64,000 nucleotides of DNA from Hydrogenophilales bacterium (GCA_024636675.1 JAGXGM010000037.1:1-64000); one strand, 5' to 3'. Shown: positions 10,377 through 22,891, counted from the stretch's first letter. A program made the numbers and translations. The notes: generated from the sequence alone by a model not told the origin.

Positions 10377-11896
10377 GAATCGCTCGTCGCCAGGTTGAGG
10401 TCGAGTTGCTGGGTCGACAGCGCCGCCAGCGACGGCGTTTCACCATTGCGCACGGCCTCGACGTAATTGAGGTACTCCGGGGTGACGTCGCCGGTGATGT
10501 AACGGCCGTCGAAGCACGAGGTATCGAAATCGGCAATCGCCGGGTTGCCCGCGCGCACCACCTCGACCATGGCGTCGAGATCCTGATAGATCATCGCATC
10601 GCAGCCGATTTCGAGCGCAATCTCCTGGTCGTTGCGGCCGTTGGCGATCAGCTCGTTACGCGTCGGCATGTCGATGCCGTAGACGTTGGAGAAGCGCACC
10701 GGCGGCGAGGCCGAAGCGAAATACACCTTCTCGGCGCCGGCGTCGCGCGCCATCTGCACGATCTCGCGGCTGGTGGTGCCGCGCACGATGGAATCGTCGA
10801 CCAGCAGCACGTTCTTGCCCTTGAATTCCTCGGCGATGGCATTGAGCTTCTGCCGCACCGACTTCTTGCGCAGCGCCTGTCCCGGCATGATGAAGGTGCG
10901 CCCGATGTAGCGGTTCTTGATGAAGCCTTCGCGGTACGGCACGTTGAGGTGATTCGCCAGCTGCAGCGCGGAAGGCCGGCTGGTATCGGGAATCGGGATC
11001 ACCACGTCGATCTTCAGGTGGGCGTATTCGCGCTTGATCTTTTCGGCCAGCGAAACCCCCATGGCCAGACGCGTACTGTAGACCGAGACGCCGTCCATCA
11101 CCGAATCCGGGCGTGCCAGGTAGACGTATTCGAAAATGCAGGGATTCAGCACAGCCTTGGCGCTGCACATGCGGCTGTGCAGCTTGCGCTGGTAGTCGAT
11201 GAACACCGCTTCGCCCGGCGCCACGTCGCGCAGCAGACGGAAGCCCAGCGTGTCGATCGCCACGCTTTCCGACGCCACGATGTACTCGTGCGGCATGACC
11301 TGATCATTGATGCCGATCACCAGCGGGCGAATGCCGTACGGGTCGCGGAACGCGAGCAGGCCATAGCCGGCGATGAAGGCCGTCACCGCATAGGCGCCCT
11401 TGCAGCGCGCATGCACGCCGGCGACGGCGCCGAAAATCGTGTCCAGGCTGAGTTGCCGCCCGGACGCGCGTACCTGCAGTTCATGCGCCAGCACGTTCAG
11501 CAACACCTCGGAATCCGAATTGGTGTTGACGTGGCGCAGGTCGCTGCGGAACAGCGATTCCTTCAGCTCGTGGGTGTTGGTGAGGTTGCCGTTGTGTCCG
11601 AGGACGATGCCGTACGGCGAGTTCACGTAGAACGGCTGCGATTCGGCCGAAGACGACGCGCTGCCCGCGGTGGGATAGCGCACATGGGCCACCCCCATGT
11701 CGCCCAGCAGGCTGCGCATGTCGCGCGTGCGGAACACGTCGCGCGCCAGCCCCGGCCCCTTGTGCAGGTGAAAGCGGCTTTCCTCCGCCGTCACGATCCC
11801 GGCCGCATCCTGCCCGCGATGCTGCAATACCATCAGGCCGTCGTACAGGAACTGATTGGCTGCCGAATTGGCAACAACTCCGATTACCCCGCACAT
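10373..11896 (-). CDS. purF: Amidophosphoribosyltransferase
   Basis: MCGVIGVVANSAANQFLYDGLMVLQHRGQDAAGI; PRPP motif VLLVDDSIVRGTTS. Confidence 0.97.
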   Translation of the reverse strand: MCGVIGVVANSAANQFLYDGLMVLQHRGQDAAGIVTAEESRFHLHKGPGLARDVFRTRDMRSLLGDMGVAHVRYPTAGSASSSAESQPFYVNSPYGIVLGHNGNLTNTHELKESLFRSDLRHVNTNSDSEVLLNVLAHELQVRASGRQLSLDTIFGAVAGVHARCKGAYAVTAFIAGYGLLAFRDPYGIRPLVIGINDQVMPHEYIVASESVAIDTLGFRLLRDVAPGEAVFIDYQRKLHSRMCSAKAVLNPCIFEYVYLARPDSVMDGVSVYSTRLAMGVSLAEKIKREYAHLKIDVVIPIPDTSRPSALQLANHLNVPYREGFIKNRYIGRTFIMPGQALRKKSVRQKLNAIAEEFKGKNVLLVDDSIVRGTTSREIVQMARDAGAEKVYFASASPPVRFSNVYGIDMPTRNELIANGRNDQEIALEIGCDAMIYQDLDAMVEVVRAGNPAIADFDTSCFDGRYITGDVTPEYLNYVEAVRNGETPSLAALSTQQLDLNLATSDS

Positions 11897-11918
11897 GCTG
11901 CGCACCTATTCATATAAA

Positions 11919-12410
11919 TCACTCAAAACGAACGTATTTCGCCACGTTGACCGGCAGTAGCGGCAAGGCGCGCTGCGCCATCACCTGCAAGCTGTCCGAC
12001 AGCATCGCCTGTTTCCAGAAGTCGGTACGCGGCAGCGAGGTCAATCCGGCGGCCAGCGTCAGGCCGACCAGGATCGCCAGCCCCTTGGCCAGCCCGATCA
12101 CCCCGCCCAGCACCTTGTCGGCGCCGCCCAGTCCGACCGCCTTGACCAGCGAGGCCAGCGCGTGCCCCAGCAGCAGCACGCCGATCAGCACCAGCAGAAA
12201 AATCACCGCAAAGCCGGCGAAGTAGCGTATCGCCGGGTTTTCGGTCCCGAACGGCAGCAGCGGTGCCACCATCAATGCACCCCACTTGCCCAGCAGGAAC
12301 GCCAGCACCCAGGCCGCCAGCGAGAACACCGTGTCGACCATGCCGAGCATCAGGCCGCGCACCACGGTGAGGATCAGCACCAGCAACACGATGAGGTCGA
12401 GCATGCTCAC
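11919..12410 (-). CDS. cvpA: CvpA family membrane protein
   Basis: MLDLIVLLVLILTVVRGLMLGMVDTVFSLAAWVLAF, upstream of purF. Confidence 0.9.
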   Translation of the reverse strand: MSMLDLIVLLVLILTVVRGLMLGMVDTVFSLAAWVLAFLLGKWGALMVAPLLPFGTENPAIRYFAGFAVIFLLVLIGVLLLGHALASLVKAVGLGGADKVLGGVIGLAKGLAILVGLTLAAGLTSLPRTDFWKQAMLSDSLQVMAQRALPLLPVNVAKYVRFE

Positions 12411-13015
12411 TTGGTGAGGATCTGCCCGGTCATGCCGTTTTCGGCCAGCTTCACCGCGGCCGCCACGGCCGCTTCGCGCGACGGATAGGGCCCCACCCGC
12501 ACGCGCGTCAAGTCGCCCAGCTTGTCCGTGTAGGCCGGCAACCCGGCCTCGGCGGCGCGCGCCTTGAGTGCCTGAGCCTTGGCGGAATCGGACAAGGCGG
12601 CCAGCTGCACCACAAATGCTTCGCTGGCTGCTGCAGGCTTGGCCTGGGGCGCAGGCGATACAGCGGGCTTGGGCGGCGCGGACACCGGTTTGACCGGTGC
12701 CGCTTTGACTGGTTCAGGCTTGGGCGCGGGCTCGGCCTGAGGCACCGGCTTGGCGGGCTCGATCTGAGGGGCGGGGGGTGGCGGCGCCGGCGCGGCCGCC
12801 ACCTCGGGTTCGACAGCCGGATCCGGCTGCACCATGGGATCGGGGACCGGTTGCGGTGCCACCTCCATGTGCACGGCCAGCGAACTCGCCGGTGGCGGCT
12901 CGTCTTCCAGCAGCAGCGGCAGCACAATCACCGCCAGCAGGGTCAGCGCAACCGCGCCAATCAGACGGCGCCGAGCGAGGCGTTTGAGGTCATTTTCACT
13001 ACTGGATGGCGGCAT
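12407..13015 (-). CDS. dedD: SPOR-domain protein, DedD-like
   Basis: One TM helix, Pro/Ala-rich linker, C-terminal SPOR (FVVQLAALSDSAKAQALKARAAEAGLPAYTDKLGDLTRVRVGPYPSREAAVAAAVKL). Confidence 0.85.
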   Translation of the reverse strand: MPPSSSENDLKRLARRRLIGAVALTLLAVIVLPLLLEDEPPPASSLAVHMEVAPQPVPDPMVQPDPAVEPEVAAAPAPPPPAPQIEPAKPVPQAEPAPKPEPVKAAPVKPVSAPPKPAVSPAPQAKPAAASEAFVVQLAALSDSAKAQALKARAAEAGLPAYTDKLGDLTRVRVGPYPSREAAVAAAVKLAENGMTGQILTK

Positions 13016-14273
13016 GGGCGAGGACGGCAGCTACGGTATAGAACGAACCGAAGACGAGAATTCTATCACCTTCACGCGCCGCGCTTTGCGCCTCCGCGAG
13101 CGCCGTGTTCGCATCCGTCTGCACGCTGACCGGTGCGCTGCCTGCATGCGCGCGCAGGGTGGCGGCCAGCGCCGCGGCATCCTGCGCGCGCGGCGAGTCG
13201 GGGGTGCATGTCCACCACGCATCGATCTCGCCCAGAAGCGCGGAAAACACCCCCGCCGCATCCTTGTCGGCCAGCATGCCCACCACTGCCAGCGTGCGCC
13301 CGGCCGCTGGCAGTTCGCGCAGGGTGGCGGCCAGCGCCCGCGCCGCTTCCGGGTTGTGCGCCACATCGAGAATGACGTCGGGTGCACGGGCAATACGCTG
13401 GAACCGCCCCGCCACGCAGGCCTGGACCAGCCCCTGGCGGATCGCCGCCTCGCTCACCGGCAGGCGGTCGCGCACGGCCTCCAGCGCCGCCAGCGCCGCG
13501 GCTGCGTTGCGCAACTGGAAGGCCCCCGCCATGGCGGGCAGCGGCAGTGCCGGCCAGACGATGGCCTGGCCGCGATAGGTCCAGCGGTCGCCCTCGCGCT
13601 GCGCGGAAAAATCGCGTTCCACGCAGCGCAGGTCGGCGCCGATCTGCCGGGCCTGCGCGAGCAGACTGGCGGGCGGCGCAGGGTCGGCGCAGATGGAGGG
13701 GCGGTCGGCGCGGTAGATGCCCGCCTTCTCGAAACCGACCAGCTCGCGGGTGTCGCCCAGATATTCCATGTGGTCGAGATCGACGCTGGTGACGATCGCG
13801 GCCGCGGCGTCGAACACGTTGACCGCGTCGAGACGCCCGCCGAGACCGACCTCGAGGATGGCCACGTCGACGCCGGCGTCGATGAACTGCACCATCGCGC
13901 CCAGCGTGCCGAATTCGAAATAGGTCAGCGAGGTGTCGCCGCGCGCGGCGTCGATCCGCTCGAATGCCTGAACCAGTCCGGCGTCGGTGGATTCCTGGCC
14001 GGCAATCCGCACCCGCTCGTTGTAGCGCAAGAGGTGCGGCGAAGTGTAGAGACCGGTCTTGTAACCGGCAGCGCCAAGAATGGCTTCGAGATAGGCGCAG
14101 GTAGAGCCTTTGCCGTTGGTGCCGCCGACGATGACGAGCGGAAAAGTCGGCGCCAGATCCAGCGCATCCCTGACCCGGCGCACCCGGTCGAGTCCCAGTT
14201 CGATGGTGCTGGGATGCAGCTGCTCCAGCCGCGCCAGCCACTCGGCCAGCGAAAGGCCCAAGCGTGCCGCCAC
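12999..14273 (-). CDS. folC: Bifunctional folylpolyglutamate synthase/dihydrofolate synthase
   Basis: VIVGGTNGKGSTCAYLEAIL, TYFEFGTLGAMVQF, VGLGGRLDAVNV. Confidence 0.95.
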   Translation of the reverse strand: MAARLGLSLAEWLARLEQLHPSTIELGLDRVRRVRDALDLAPTFPLVIVGGTNGKGSTCAYLEAILGAAGYKTGLYTSPHLLRYNERVRIAGQESTDAGLVQAFERIDAARGDTSLTYFEFGTLGAMVQFIDAGVDVAILEVGLGGRLDAVNVFDAAAAIVTSVDLDHMEYLGDTRELVGFEKAGIYRADRPSICADPAPPASLLAQARQIGADLRCVERDFSAQREGDRWTYRGQAIVWPALPLPAMAGAFQLRNAAAALAALEAVRDRLPVSEAAIRQGLVQACVAGRFQRIARAPDVILDVAHNPEAARALAATLRELPAAGRTLAVVGMLADKDAAGVFSALLGEIDAWWTCTPDSPRAQDAAALAATLRAHAGSAPVSVQTDANTALAEAQSAAREGDRILVFGSFYTVAAVLAHAAIQ

Positions 14274-14276
14274 GCC

Positions 14277-15143
14277 CTAGGCAGCCAGCGCAGGGCGGCC
14301 CATCATCATCGCCAGCGCGGTGGCGAGTTCGTCGCGCATCTGGCGGCGGTCGATGATGCGGTCGATAGCGCCCTTGTCGACCAGGAACTCGGCGCGCTGG
14401 AAGCCTTCCGGCAATGTCTCGCGCACGGTCTGCTCGATCACGCGCGGGCCGGCGAAGCCGATCAGCGCATTCGGCTCAGCCACGATCAGGTCGCCCAGCA
14501 TGGCGAAGCTGGCCGACACGCCGCCCATGGTGGGATCGGTCAGCACCGAAATGAAGGGCAGGCGATTGCGCGACAGCTGAGTCAACGCGGCCGAGGTCTT
14601 GGCCATCTGCATCAAGGAAAACAGGCCTTCCTGCATGCGCGCGCCGCCGCTGGCGGCAAAGCAGACGAAGGCCGAGTTCGACTCGATCGCCGCTTCCACG
14701 CCGAGAACAAAACGCTCGCCCACCACCGAGCCCATCGACCCGCCCATGAACTTGAACTCGAATGCCGCCGCCACCACCGGCACCGCCTTGACGCTGCCGC
14801 CCAACACTACCAGCGCGTCGGTTTCCGAGGTGCCCGCCTGGGCTTCCTTCAAACGGTCCGGATATTTCTTGCCATCCTTGAATTTCAGCGGATCGAGCGG
14901 GGTTATCTGCGCGCCGATCTCATGCTGGCCCTCGGCATCCAGCAGCATGGCCAGTCGCGCGCGGGCACCGATGCGGTGATGGTGGCCGCACTTGGGGCAC
15001 ACCTCCAGGTTGCTTTCGAGGTCGGCGCGGTAGAGCACCTCATTGCACGCCGGGCACTTTGACCACAGCCCTTCCGGCATCGATTTGCGCGCCTCCACCC
15101 GACGCTTGATTTTGGGCGGCAGTATTTTCTGGAACCAGCTCAT
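14277..15143 (-). CDS. accD: Acetyl-CoA carboxylase carboxyltransferase subunit beta
   Basis: Zn ribbon [50 protein letters not shown]. Confidence 0.97.
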   Translation of the reverse strand: MSWFQKILPPKIKRRVEARKSMPEGLWSKCPACNEVLYRADLESNLEVCPKCGHHHRIGARARLAMLLDAEGQHEIGAQITPLDPLKFKDGKKYPDRLKEAQAGTSETDALVVLGGSVKAVPVVAAAFEFKFMGGSMGSVVGERFVLGVEAAIESNSAFVCFAASGGARMQEGLFSLMQMAKTSAALTQLSRNRLPFISVLTDPTMGGVSASFAMLGDLIVAEPNALIGFAGPRVIEQTVRETLPEGFQRAEFLVDKGAIDRIIDRRQMRDELATALAMMMGRPALAA

Positions 15144-15155
15144 GATGCTTTCCCC

Positions 15156-15962
15156 TTATTTCGATGCCGCGTCGACGCCGCGGCGCAACTCGGCCACCAG
15201 CTGCTTGACACGGTTGACGCACTCACCTTCAGGCGCTGTCTCGATTTCGCTCACAATGCGGCTACCCACCACCACGGCGTCGGCGATCCGCGCCACCGCT
15301 TCGGCTGTCGTAGCGTCGCGGATCCCGAAGCCCACGCCGACCGGCAGGTCGCAATGCTTGCGGATCATGGCGAGCTTTTGTGCCACCTCGTCCATATCGA
15401 GATTGGCCGACCCCGTCACGCCCTTGAGCGACACGTAGTAAATGAAGCCGCCGGCGACCGCCGCCACCTGTTCCACCCGCGATTCGGGCGTGGTCGGCGA
15501 CAGCAGGAAAATCGGGTCGAGGCCGTGAGCCTTGAACACATCCGACATGCCAGCCGATTCCTCAGGCGGAATGTCCACCGTCAGCACGCCGTCCACCCCG
15601 GCTGCCTTTGCCGCCAGGGCAAATGTTTCATATCCCATATGCTCGACCGGGTTGGCATAGCCCATCAGCACCACCGGCGTCGTCGTGTTGGTCTTGCGGA
15701 ATTCCGCCGTCATTGCCAGTACGTCTTTGAGCCCGACCTTGTTCGCCAGCGCCCGCTCGGACGCTCGCTGAATCACCGGACCATCGGCCATCGGATCGGA
15801 AAACGGCACCCCGAGTTCGATGATGTCGGCCCCCGCCTCCACCAGCACGTGCATCAGCGGCACCGTCAGCCCCTTGCCGGGATCGCCGGCGGTGATGAAG
15901 GGAATCAGGGCTTTCTTGTTGTGCGCTTTGAGCGCGGTAAAGGTCTGGCCGATGCGGCTCAT
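15156..15962 (-). CDS. trpA: Tryptophan synthase alpha chain
   Basis: [37 protein letters not shown]; start set at MSRIGQTF. Confidence 0.97.
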   Translation of the reverse strand: MSRIGQTFTALKAHNKKALIPFITAGDPGKGLTVPLMHVLVEAGADIIELGVPFSDPMADGPVIQRASERALANKVGLKDVLAMTAEFRKTNTTTPVVLMGYANPVEHMGYETFALAAKAAGVDGVLTVDIPPEESAGMSDVFKAHGLDPIFLLSPTTPESRVEQVAAVAGGFIYYVSLKGVTGSANLDMDEVAQKLAMIRKHCDLPVGVGFGIRDATTAEAVARIADAVVVGSRIVSEIETAPEGECVNRVKQLVAELRRGVDAASK

Positions 15963-16005
15963 GGTTCGTTCTTCTGAAATATTCGGTTCAATGGATGGTG
16001 CGGCC

Positions 16006-17201
<1,196 letters not shown>

Positions 17202-17205
<4 letters not shown>

Positions 17206-17822
17206 GATGCTTCTTTCGCTTTCGCTATGAATTGCGCAATTTTGTGCGCGTCCTTGATGCCTTTTTCCGCCTCGACACCGCTGCTGACATCTACCGCCCA
17301 GGGACGCACTTGCTGGATGGCAGCGGCGACATTGGCCGGGGTAAGCCCCCCCGACAACACGATCGGTTTCGGTAGACCAGGAGGGATCAGCTTCCAGTCG
17401 AAACTTTCCCCTGTGCCGCCGGGCACACCGGGAACATAAGCGTCGAGCAACAGGCCGCACGCGGCATCGAAATCAGCCGCACATTTTAGCAAATCCGTCT
17501 CCCGATTCACACGCACCGCCTTGATATAGGGCCGGCCGAAGCGCGCGCAGTCGGCCGGCGTCTCGTCGCCGTGAAACTGCAGCAGGTCGAGCGGAACGGC
17601 CTGGAGAACCGACTCGATGAACGCCGGTTCGGCGTTGACGAACAGGCCCACGCTCTGCACGAAAGGCGGCAGTTCGCGCAGCAATGCGGCGGCGCTCGCG
17701 ATGCTCAGGTGACGCGGGCTTTTCTCGTAGAACACGAAACCCAACGCGTCCGCGCCGGCGTCGCAGGCGGCGTGCAGGTCCTGCAGTTGGGTAATGCCGC
17801 ATATTTTTACGCGTACAGCCAT
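17202..17822 (-). CDS. trpF: Phosphoribosylanthranilate isomerase
   Basis: [45 protein letters not shown]. Confidence 0.96.
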
Positions 17823-18586
17823 CGGTCGGAAGTTTCAGGCAAGCCAAAGTGCGCAGGATACCGGATATGGGTAAGGTACAGTCCGGCGCCGTCGAAGGTG
17901 GGCGCTGCGAGCCTGCGGTCGCGACCGGTCAGGATTTCGTGCAGCCACCCGGGCGGCTGTGCGCCGGCGCCGACCTGGATGAGGCAGCCCATGAGGTTGC
18001 GCACCATATGATGCAGGAAACCATCGGCATGGAAGTCGCATAAAAGATATTCGCCACGCCGCTCGATGTGTGCCCGCCGCAGCACCTTGACCGGCGATTT
18101 GGCCTGGCATGCCGCGGCGCGGAAGGCGGAAAAATCGTGCTGCCCGATCAGCGGCGCAGCGGCCAGGTTCATCGCGGTGGCATCGAGCGGACGGTGATAC
18201 CAACCGATCAGGCCGTGGTTGATCGCAGGCCGCACCGGGTGATTCAGCAGCACGTAACGATAGCCGCGATGCGTGGCGGCAAACCGCGCATGGAAATCCT
18301 CTCCGACTTCGCGCGCCCACAGCACCGCCACGCCCGCCGGCAGGTGACTGTTGACGCCGCGCACCCAGGCGGTGAGCGGACGATCCGCCAGGGTATCGAA
18401 ATGCACCACCTGCAGCGCCGCATGGACGCCAGTGTCGGTGCGTCCGGCGGCAATGATGCTTGTTTTTTCGCCGGCGATGACCGAGACCGCGGCTTCCAGC
18501 GCATCCTGCACGCCGCAGCCTTGCAGTTGCGACTGCCAGCCGCAAAAGCCGACGCCGCAATATTCCAGTCCCAATACAATTCTCAT
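17807..18586 (-). CDS. truA: tRNA pseudouridine synthase A
   Basis: [43 protein letters not shown]. Confidence 0.96.
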   Translation of the reverse strand: MRIVLGLEYCGVGFCGWQSQLQGCGVQDALEAAVSVIAGEKTSIIAAGRTDTGVHAALQVVHFDTLADRPLTAWVRGVNSHLPAGVAVLWAREVGEDFHARFAATHRGYRYVLLNHPVRPAINHGLIGWYHRPLDATAMNLAAAPLIGQHDFSAFRAAACQAKSPVKVLRRAHIERRGEYLLCDFHADGFLHHMVRNLMGCLIQVGAGAQPPGWLHEILTGRDRRLAAPTFDGAGLYLTHIRYPAHFGLPETSDRWLYA

Positions 18587-19200
18587 GTCAGCACGACAAA
18601 CATTACCCCAAGCAAGCCTGCAAGTATGACGGCGCTGTCGCGGCCTTGCCAGCGTTCGGTGTGCAGTGTGTAGGTGGCGGGCGTGGCCTCGTCGGACAGC
18701 GGCACACGCAGCGCATCCAGCCAGCGTGCCGGTTGGGGCCCATGCTCGACGTAATCCAGCGTCAGCCCCAGGCGCACCGCAAAGGCGCGGCGGTCAAAGC
18801 CGAGCCAGGTCAACGGGCGGGCCAGGACGTAGAGGCCATAAATCAGGCGAGGACGGGACGTATACGCCAACAGCACCGCCAGTCCGGCCAGCATCAGCAC
18901 CAGTCGCCCGACACGAAGCATGCCCTGCTGCAGGCCTTCGACGCCCGGGCTCGCCCACCCCAGCGCCGGCCACAGCAAGGTTCCCGGCAGGACATAGGCA
19001 TAGGTGAGCAGCAGCACCGCCATCAGCCAGCGGGTGCGGCGTAGCAGGCGCCCACTTTCATGGCGGACCGGCGCAAACAGAAAGGCCGTCGCAGTGGCGA
19101 CGGCCAGGAAAACCAGCAGAGGCAGCGCGGCACGTTCCACCGCCACTGCCCACCCGCACCACAACAGAATACAGGCAGCCGGATGCGGCGTTTTAACCAA
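18583..19200 (-). CDS. EcfT/CbiQ-like integral membrane protein
   Basis: Multi-TM ORF; probable TTG start overlapping the fimV stop; LIYGLYVLARPLTWLGFDRRAFAVRLGLTLDYVEH resembles EcfT-type transmembrane proteins. Confidence 0.55.
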   Translation of the reverse strand: MVKTPHPAACILLWCGWAVAVERAALPLLVFLAVATATAFLFAPVRHESGRLLRRTRWLMAVLLLTYAYVLPGTLLWPALGWASPGVEGLQQGMLRVGRLVLMLAGLAVLLAYTSRPRLIYGLYVLARPLTWLGFDRRAFAVRLGLTLDYVEHGPQPARWLDALRVPLSDEATPATYTLHTERWQGRDSAVILAGLLGVMFVVLT

Positions 19201-21568
19201 GCGAACCCAACATCCCTTTCGCGTCGGCCTTTTGCTTTTCGCTGCCTTCGGCCAGCACTTCGTTGAGGATTTCACGCGCACCTTCCTTGTCGCCCATTTC
19301 CACATAGGCGCGCGCAAGGTCGAGCTTGGTGCCGACTTCGTCGAGTTCGAGTTCGTTGCCGCCGGCTTCGCCGAGGTCGAGGTCAAGCCCGCTGAAATCG
19401 AATTTGCTGTCCGAGCCGTTATCTTCATCCAGACCCAGATCGAGCGTTAGCGCGTCATCCGCTGTCGCGGGCAAATCCAGGTCTGGCAGGTCGAAGTCGA
19501 GACCCAGGGTATCCATTTCCACATAACCCGTCTCGGGCGCCTTCCCATCCTCGGACGGCGTATCGAAATTGAGCACAAGGCCGGCCGATTCGAACTCCAG
19601 CGGCCCGCTGCTTGCCGCAAGATCAGACTCGCGTTCGAGCGCAGACCCGATTTCAACCGGGACCGCAGACTGCATGTCTGCAACAGGTTGGGACGCGGAC
19701 TCGTCCGCAAACGTCACGGCGCCGCCAGCAACCGCTGCAGTGGCCGCCACGGTCGCAACCGGGGCCGCACTCGACTGCACACCGCCATACAACGGGTTGG
19801 TCGGGTCGATGTTGCGACCCATTTCGCAGGCCTTGTCCCACAACGGATTCGATTGGCCGCCCAGTGCGGCATAGAGCTCACCGGCAACCGCCTCGAATGC
19901 AACCGTGTTGTGCTGTGCGGCGTAGATCTCCAGCAGCTTGACGCGGATTTCGTGACGGTCCGGATTGTTGCTGATGGCCTCCTTGAGGATTTCCTCGGCC
20001 TGCGCATCGCGGCCATAGGCCATGTACACCTCGGCCTCGGCGATGGGGTCGACATCGTGGGTATCGATGGTGCCCAGACCTGCCTGGCTGAAGTCGGTCA
20101 GAAAGGAAGTGTCGCCGGTATTGACGCTGCCGCCCGATGCGGCACCAATCACGGAATTCGGTTGAATGTCGCCGCCGGTGATCAGGCTATCGTCAAGCGC
20201 GTTGCTACCGGATTTACGGCGGCGACCGCCGCCCGCCATCATCCACCACAGGACCCCACCCAGACCGAGCGCTGCCAGACCACCGCCCCAATACATCGGA
20301 TTGGCGAGCAGGGGGGCGTACCAGTTTTCAGTGGGTTCGGGAGCAGCGAACGGCGCCACGGCCAGCGCGACCGGGGTGGGCGCAGAGACCACAGGGGCGG
20401 GCGCGGCAACCGGTGCTTCAGCTTGCGCCCGCTCCTGCATCTCGACCAGCTTCTGCATATCCTGGATCTGCTTTTCCAGTGTGGCCACGCGCTGATCCGA
20501 TTCCTGCAGTGCATTTTCACGCGCTGTCGCATCCTCTTCCTGGGCGCGCAGCTTTTCCTGCAGGGCACGCGTTTCGTCCGCCTTGCCGCTAGCAACGGCA
20601 GCTGCCGGTGGTGTGGCTTTGGACAGCTTCAGCACATCCTGCTGGGCCTCTGGCGCCGGCTTGGCGCGATCTTCCACCTTGGGAGTGATCTTGCCGCTAC
20701 TGGCCTGATTCTCAGCGACCGGCGCTGCCGGGGCCGCACTGACCTTACCGGCCAGATTCTGGCGATAGGCGCGCCAGTCATTCGCCTGCAGCCTGAGTTC
20801 GCGCACGGCTTCTTGTTGCGGGATGGCTGCCACCTTTTCAGCCGATGGCACGTTGAGCGTCTTGCCGGCCTTCAGGCGGTTCATGTTGCCCTCGAAAGCC
20901 TGGTCGTTCTCGCGATAGAGTCCCAACAGGGTCTGCTCGAGGCTTACGCCTTCCGGACGCACGCGGCTGGCAATACCTGTCAGCGTGTCGCCCCGTTTGA
21001 CCGTCACACGATTTGGCGCCGCGGGCCGCGGGGCGGGCGCCGGCTTGCTGGCAGCGGCTGGCGCTGTCGTGGTTTGGGGTGCCGCTGCAGGTGCAGCAGA
21101 TGCAGGTGCAGAAACCGGCGTTTTAGCAGGTGCAACGGCCACGGGTGAAATTGTCTGAACGCCGCCCATGCCAGGTGGATCGAGCAGCATGGTGTATTCG
21201 CGCACCAGCCGTCCCGAGGCCCAGTTCAGCTCGACCAGCAAGTCGATGAAGGGATCGTTCACCGGACGGCTGGAGCTGACTTTCAGCACCGCGCGGCCGT
21301 TGGGCCGCTTCTCGACCGCAAAGCGCAGGGAAGACAGCACCGGCGCGAAATCGACGCGCGCATCGCGAAAGGCCTGATCGGAAGCGAGGCTGGCCGACAG
21401 GCTGTCGAGTTCAGCCTTGTCTGCCGCGAACAGTTCGATCTCCGCCGCGAGCGGTTGACCCAACGCCGAGGTGACCGACAGCTTGCCCAGCCCGGCGGCA
21501 TGCGCCATCAGCGGCATGGCGATCAGGCCTGCAGCCACCAGTTGGGTGGTGAAGCGCTTCAATTTCAT
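19193..21568 (-). CDS. fimV: FimV/HubP family protein
   Basis: N-terminal LGKLSVTSALGQPLAAEIEL, LysM-like VKRGDTLTGIASRV, acidic region, C-terminal KLDLARAYVEMGDKEGAREILNEVL. Confidence 0.95.
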   Translation of the reverse strand: MKLKRFTTQLVAAGLIAMPLMAHAAGLGKLSVTSALGQPLAAEIELFAADKAELDSLSASLASDQAFRDARVDFAPVLSSLRFAVEKRPNGRAVLKVSSSRPVNDPFIDLLVELNWASGRLVREYTMLLDPPGMGGVQTISPVAVAPAKTPVSAPASAAPAAAPQTTTAPAAASKPAPAPRPAAPNRVTVKRGDTLTGIASRVRPEGVSLEQTLLGLYRENDQAFEGNMNRLKAGKTLNVPSAEKVAAIPQQEAVRELRLQANDWRAYRQNLAGKVSAAPAAPVAENQASSGKITPKVEDRAKPAPEAQQDVLKLSKATPPAAAVASGKADETRALQEKLRAQEEDATARENALQESDQRVATLEKQIQDMQKLVEMQERAQAEAPVAAPAPVVSAPTPVALAVAPFAAPEPTENWYAPLLANPMYWGGGLAALGLGGVLWWMMAGGGRRRKSGSNALDDSLITGGDIQPNSVIGAASGGSVNTGDTSFLTDFSQAGLGTIDTHDVDPIAEAEVYMAYGRDAQAEEILKEAISNNPDRHEIRVKLLEIYAAQHNTVAFEAVAGELYAALGGQSNPLWDKACEMGRNIDPTNPLYGGVQSSAAPVATVAATAAVAGGAVTFADESASQPVADMQSAVPVEIGSALERESDLAASSGPLEFESAGLVLNFDTPSEDGKAPETGYVEMDTLGLDFDLPDLDLPATADDALTLDLGLDEDNGSDSKFDFSGLDLDLGEAGGNELELDEVGTKLDLARAYVEMGDKEGAREILNEVLAEGSEKQKADAKGMLGSLG

Positions 21569-21701
21569 CCAGTATCTCCTTGTTCGCCCCGCATGTCGGA
21601 GCTGTTGAATCCTTGACGCCACTATTGACGGCTCGTCAGGCACAATCTTTAATGCATGAATCGCACCAGCCCAAAACCGGCCACCCTCAAGCCCTATCCA
21701 C

Positions 21702-22811
21702 TCAGGCTTCCAGAAGAATCCGCAGCATGCGGCGTAGCGGTTCAGCCGCGCCCCACAACAGCTGGTCGCCAACCGTGAACGCGGTCAGATACTCGGGGCC
21801 CATGGTGAGCTTGCGCATGCGGCCGATCGGCACGGTGAGGGTGCCGGTCACCGCAGCGGGGGTGAGTTCGCGCATGATGATCTCGCGGTCGTTCGGCACC
21901 ACCTTCACCCACTGGTTGTGGGCGGCGATCAGGCTGTGGATGTCGGCCAGCGGCACGTCTTTCGTCAGCTTGATGGTGAGCGCCTGCGAGTGGCAGCGCA
22001 TCGCGCCGACGCGCACGCACAGGCCGTCGATCGGGATCGGCTTGTCGCTGCGGCGCATGATCTTGTTGGCCTCGGCCTGTGCCTTCCACTCTTCCTTCGA
22101 CTGGCCGGACTCCAGCGCCACGTCGATCCACGGAATCAGGTTGCCGGCCAGCGGCACCGGCCAGGCGTCGACCGGATAGCGGTCGGAACGGATGAAGTCA
22201 GCCACCTTGCGGTCGATTTCGAGAATCGCCGAAGCCGGGTCGCCGAGCAGGTCCGCGACTTCGGCATGCACCGCGCCCATCTGGGCGATCAACTCGCGCA
22301 TGTTGCGTGCACCGGCGCCGGAAGCGGCCTGATAGGTCATCGGCGATACCCATTCCACCAGTCCGGCGTCGAACAGCCCGCCCATCGCCATCAGCATCAG
22401 CGACACCGTGCAGTTGCCGCCGACATAGGTCTTGACCCCGTTGGCGATGCCGTCGCGAATCACATTGCCGTTGACCGGGTCGAGGATGATGATGGCCTCG
22501 TCCTTCATCCTCAGCGTCGAGGCGGCGTCGATCCAGTAGCCGTTCCAGCCCGCCGCGCGCAGCTTTGGATAGATTTCCTTGGTGTAGTCGCCGCCCTGGC
22601 AGGTGATGATGGTGTCGCATAGTTTCAGCTCATCGATGCTGGCCGCATCCTTCAGCGGCGGCACCTCACGGCCGATGTCGGGGGCCTTTCCGCCGACGCT
22701 CGAGGTGGTGAAGAACACCGGATCGATGTGGTCGAAATCGCGCTCTTCCTTCATGCGCCCCATCAGCACGGAACCCACCATGCCGCGCCAGCCGATCAGT
22801 CCTACCTTCAT
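21702..22811 (-). CDS. asd: Aspartate-semialdehyde dehydrogenase
   Basis: [43 protein letters not shown]. Confidence 0.97.
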   Translation of the reverse strand: MKVGLIGWRGMVGSVLMGRMKEERDFDHIDPVFFTTSSVGGKAPDIGREVPPLKDAASIDELKLCDTIITCQGGDYTKEIYPKLRAAGWNGYWIDAASTLRMKDEAIIILDPVNGNVIRDGIANGVKTYVGGNCTVSLMLMAMGGLFDAGLVEWVSPMTYQAASGAGARNMRELIAQMGAVHAEVADLLGDPASAILEIDRKVADFIRSDRYPVDAWPVPLAGNLIPWIDVALESGQSKEEWKAQAEANKIMRRSDKPIPIDGLCVRVGAMRCHSQALTIKLTKDVPLADIHSLIAAHNQWVKVVPNDREIIMRELTPAAVTGTLTVPIGRMRKLTMGPEYLTAFTVGDQLLWGAAEPLRRMLRILLEA

Positions 22812-22841
22812 CATCTCTGTCTCCAATTAACCGGGGGGGGC

Positions 22842-22888
22842 GTGAGGGGGCAGGCGTGAGGATTCCGCCCTCACGCCTGCCCCCTCAC
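22842..22888. repeat. Perfect 20-bp inverted repeat between leuB and asd
   Basis: GTGAGGGGGCAGGCGTGAGG - attccgc - CCTCACGCCTGCCCCCTCAC, read directly. Confidence 0.9.
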
Positions 22889-22891
22889 TCC

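Noticed and set aside
12834-15062. 742-aa plus-strand ORF
   Set aside because: Antisense to dedD/folC/accD, low-complexity shadow translation.
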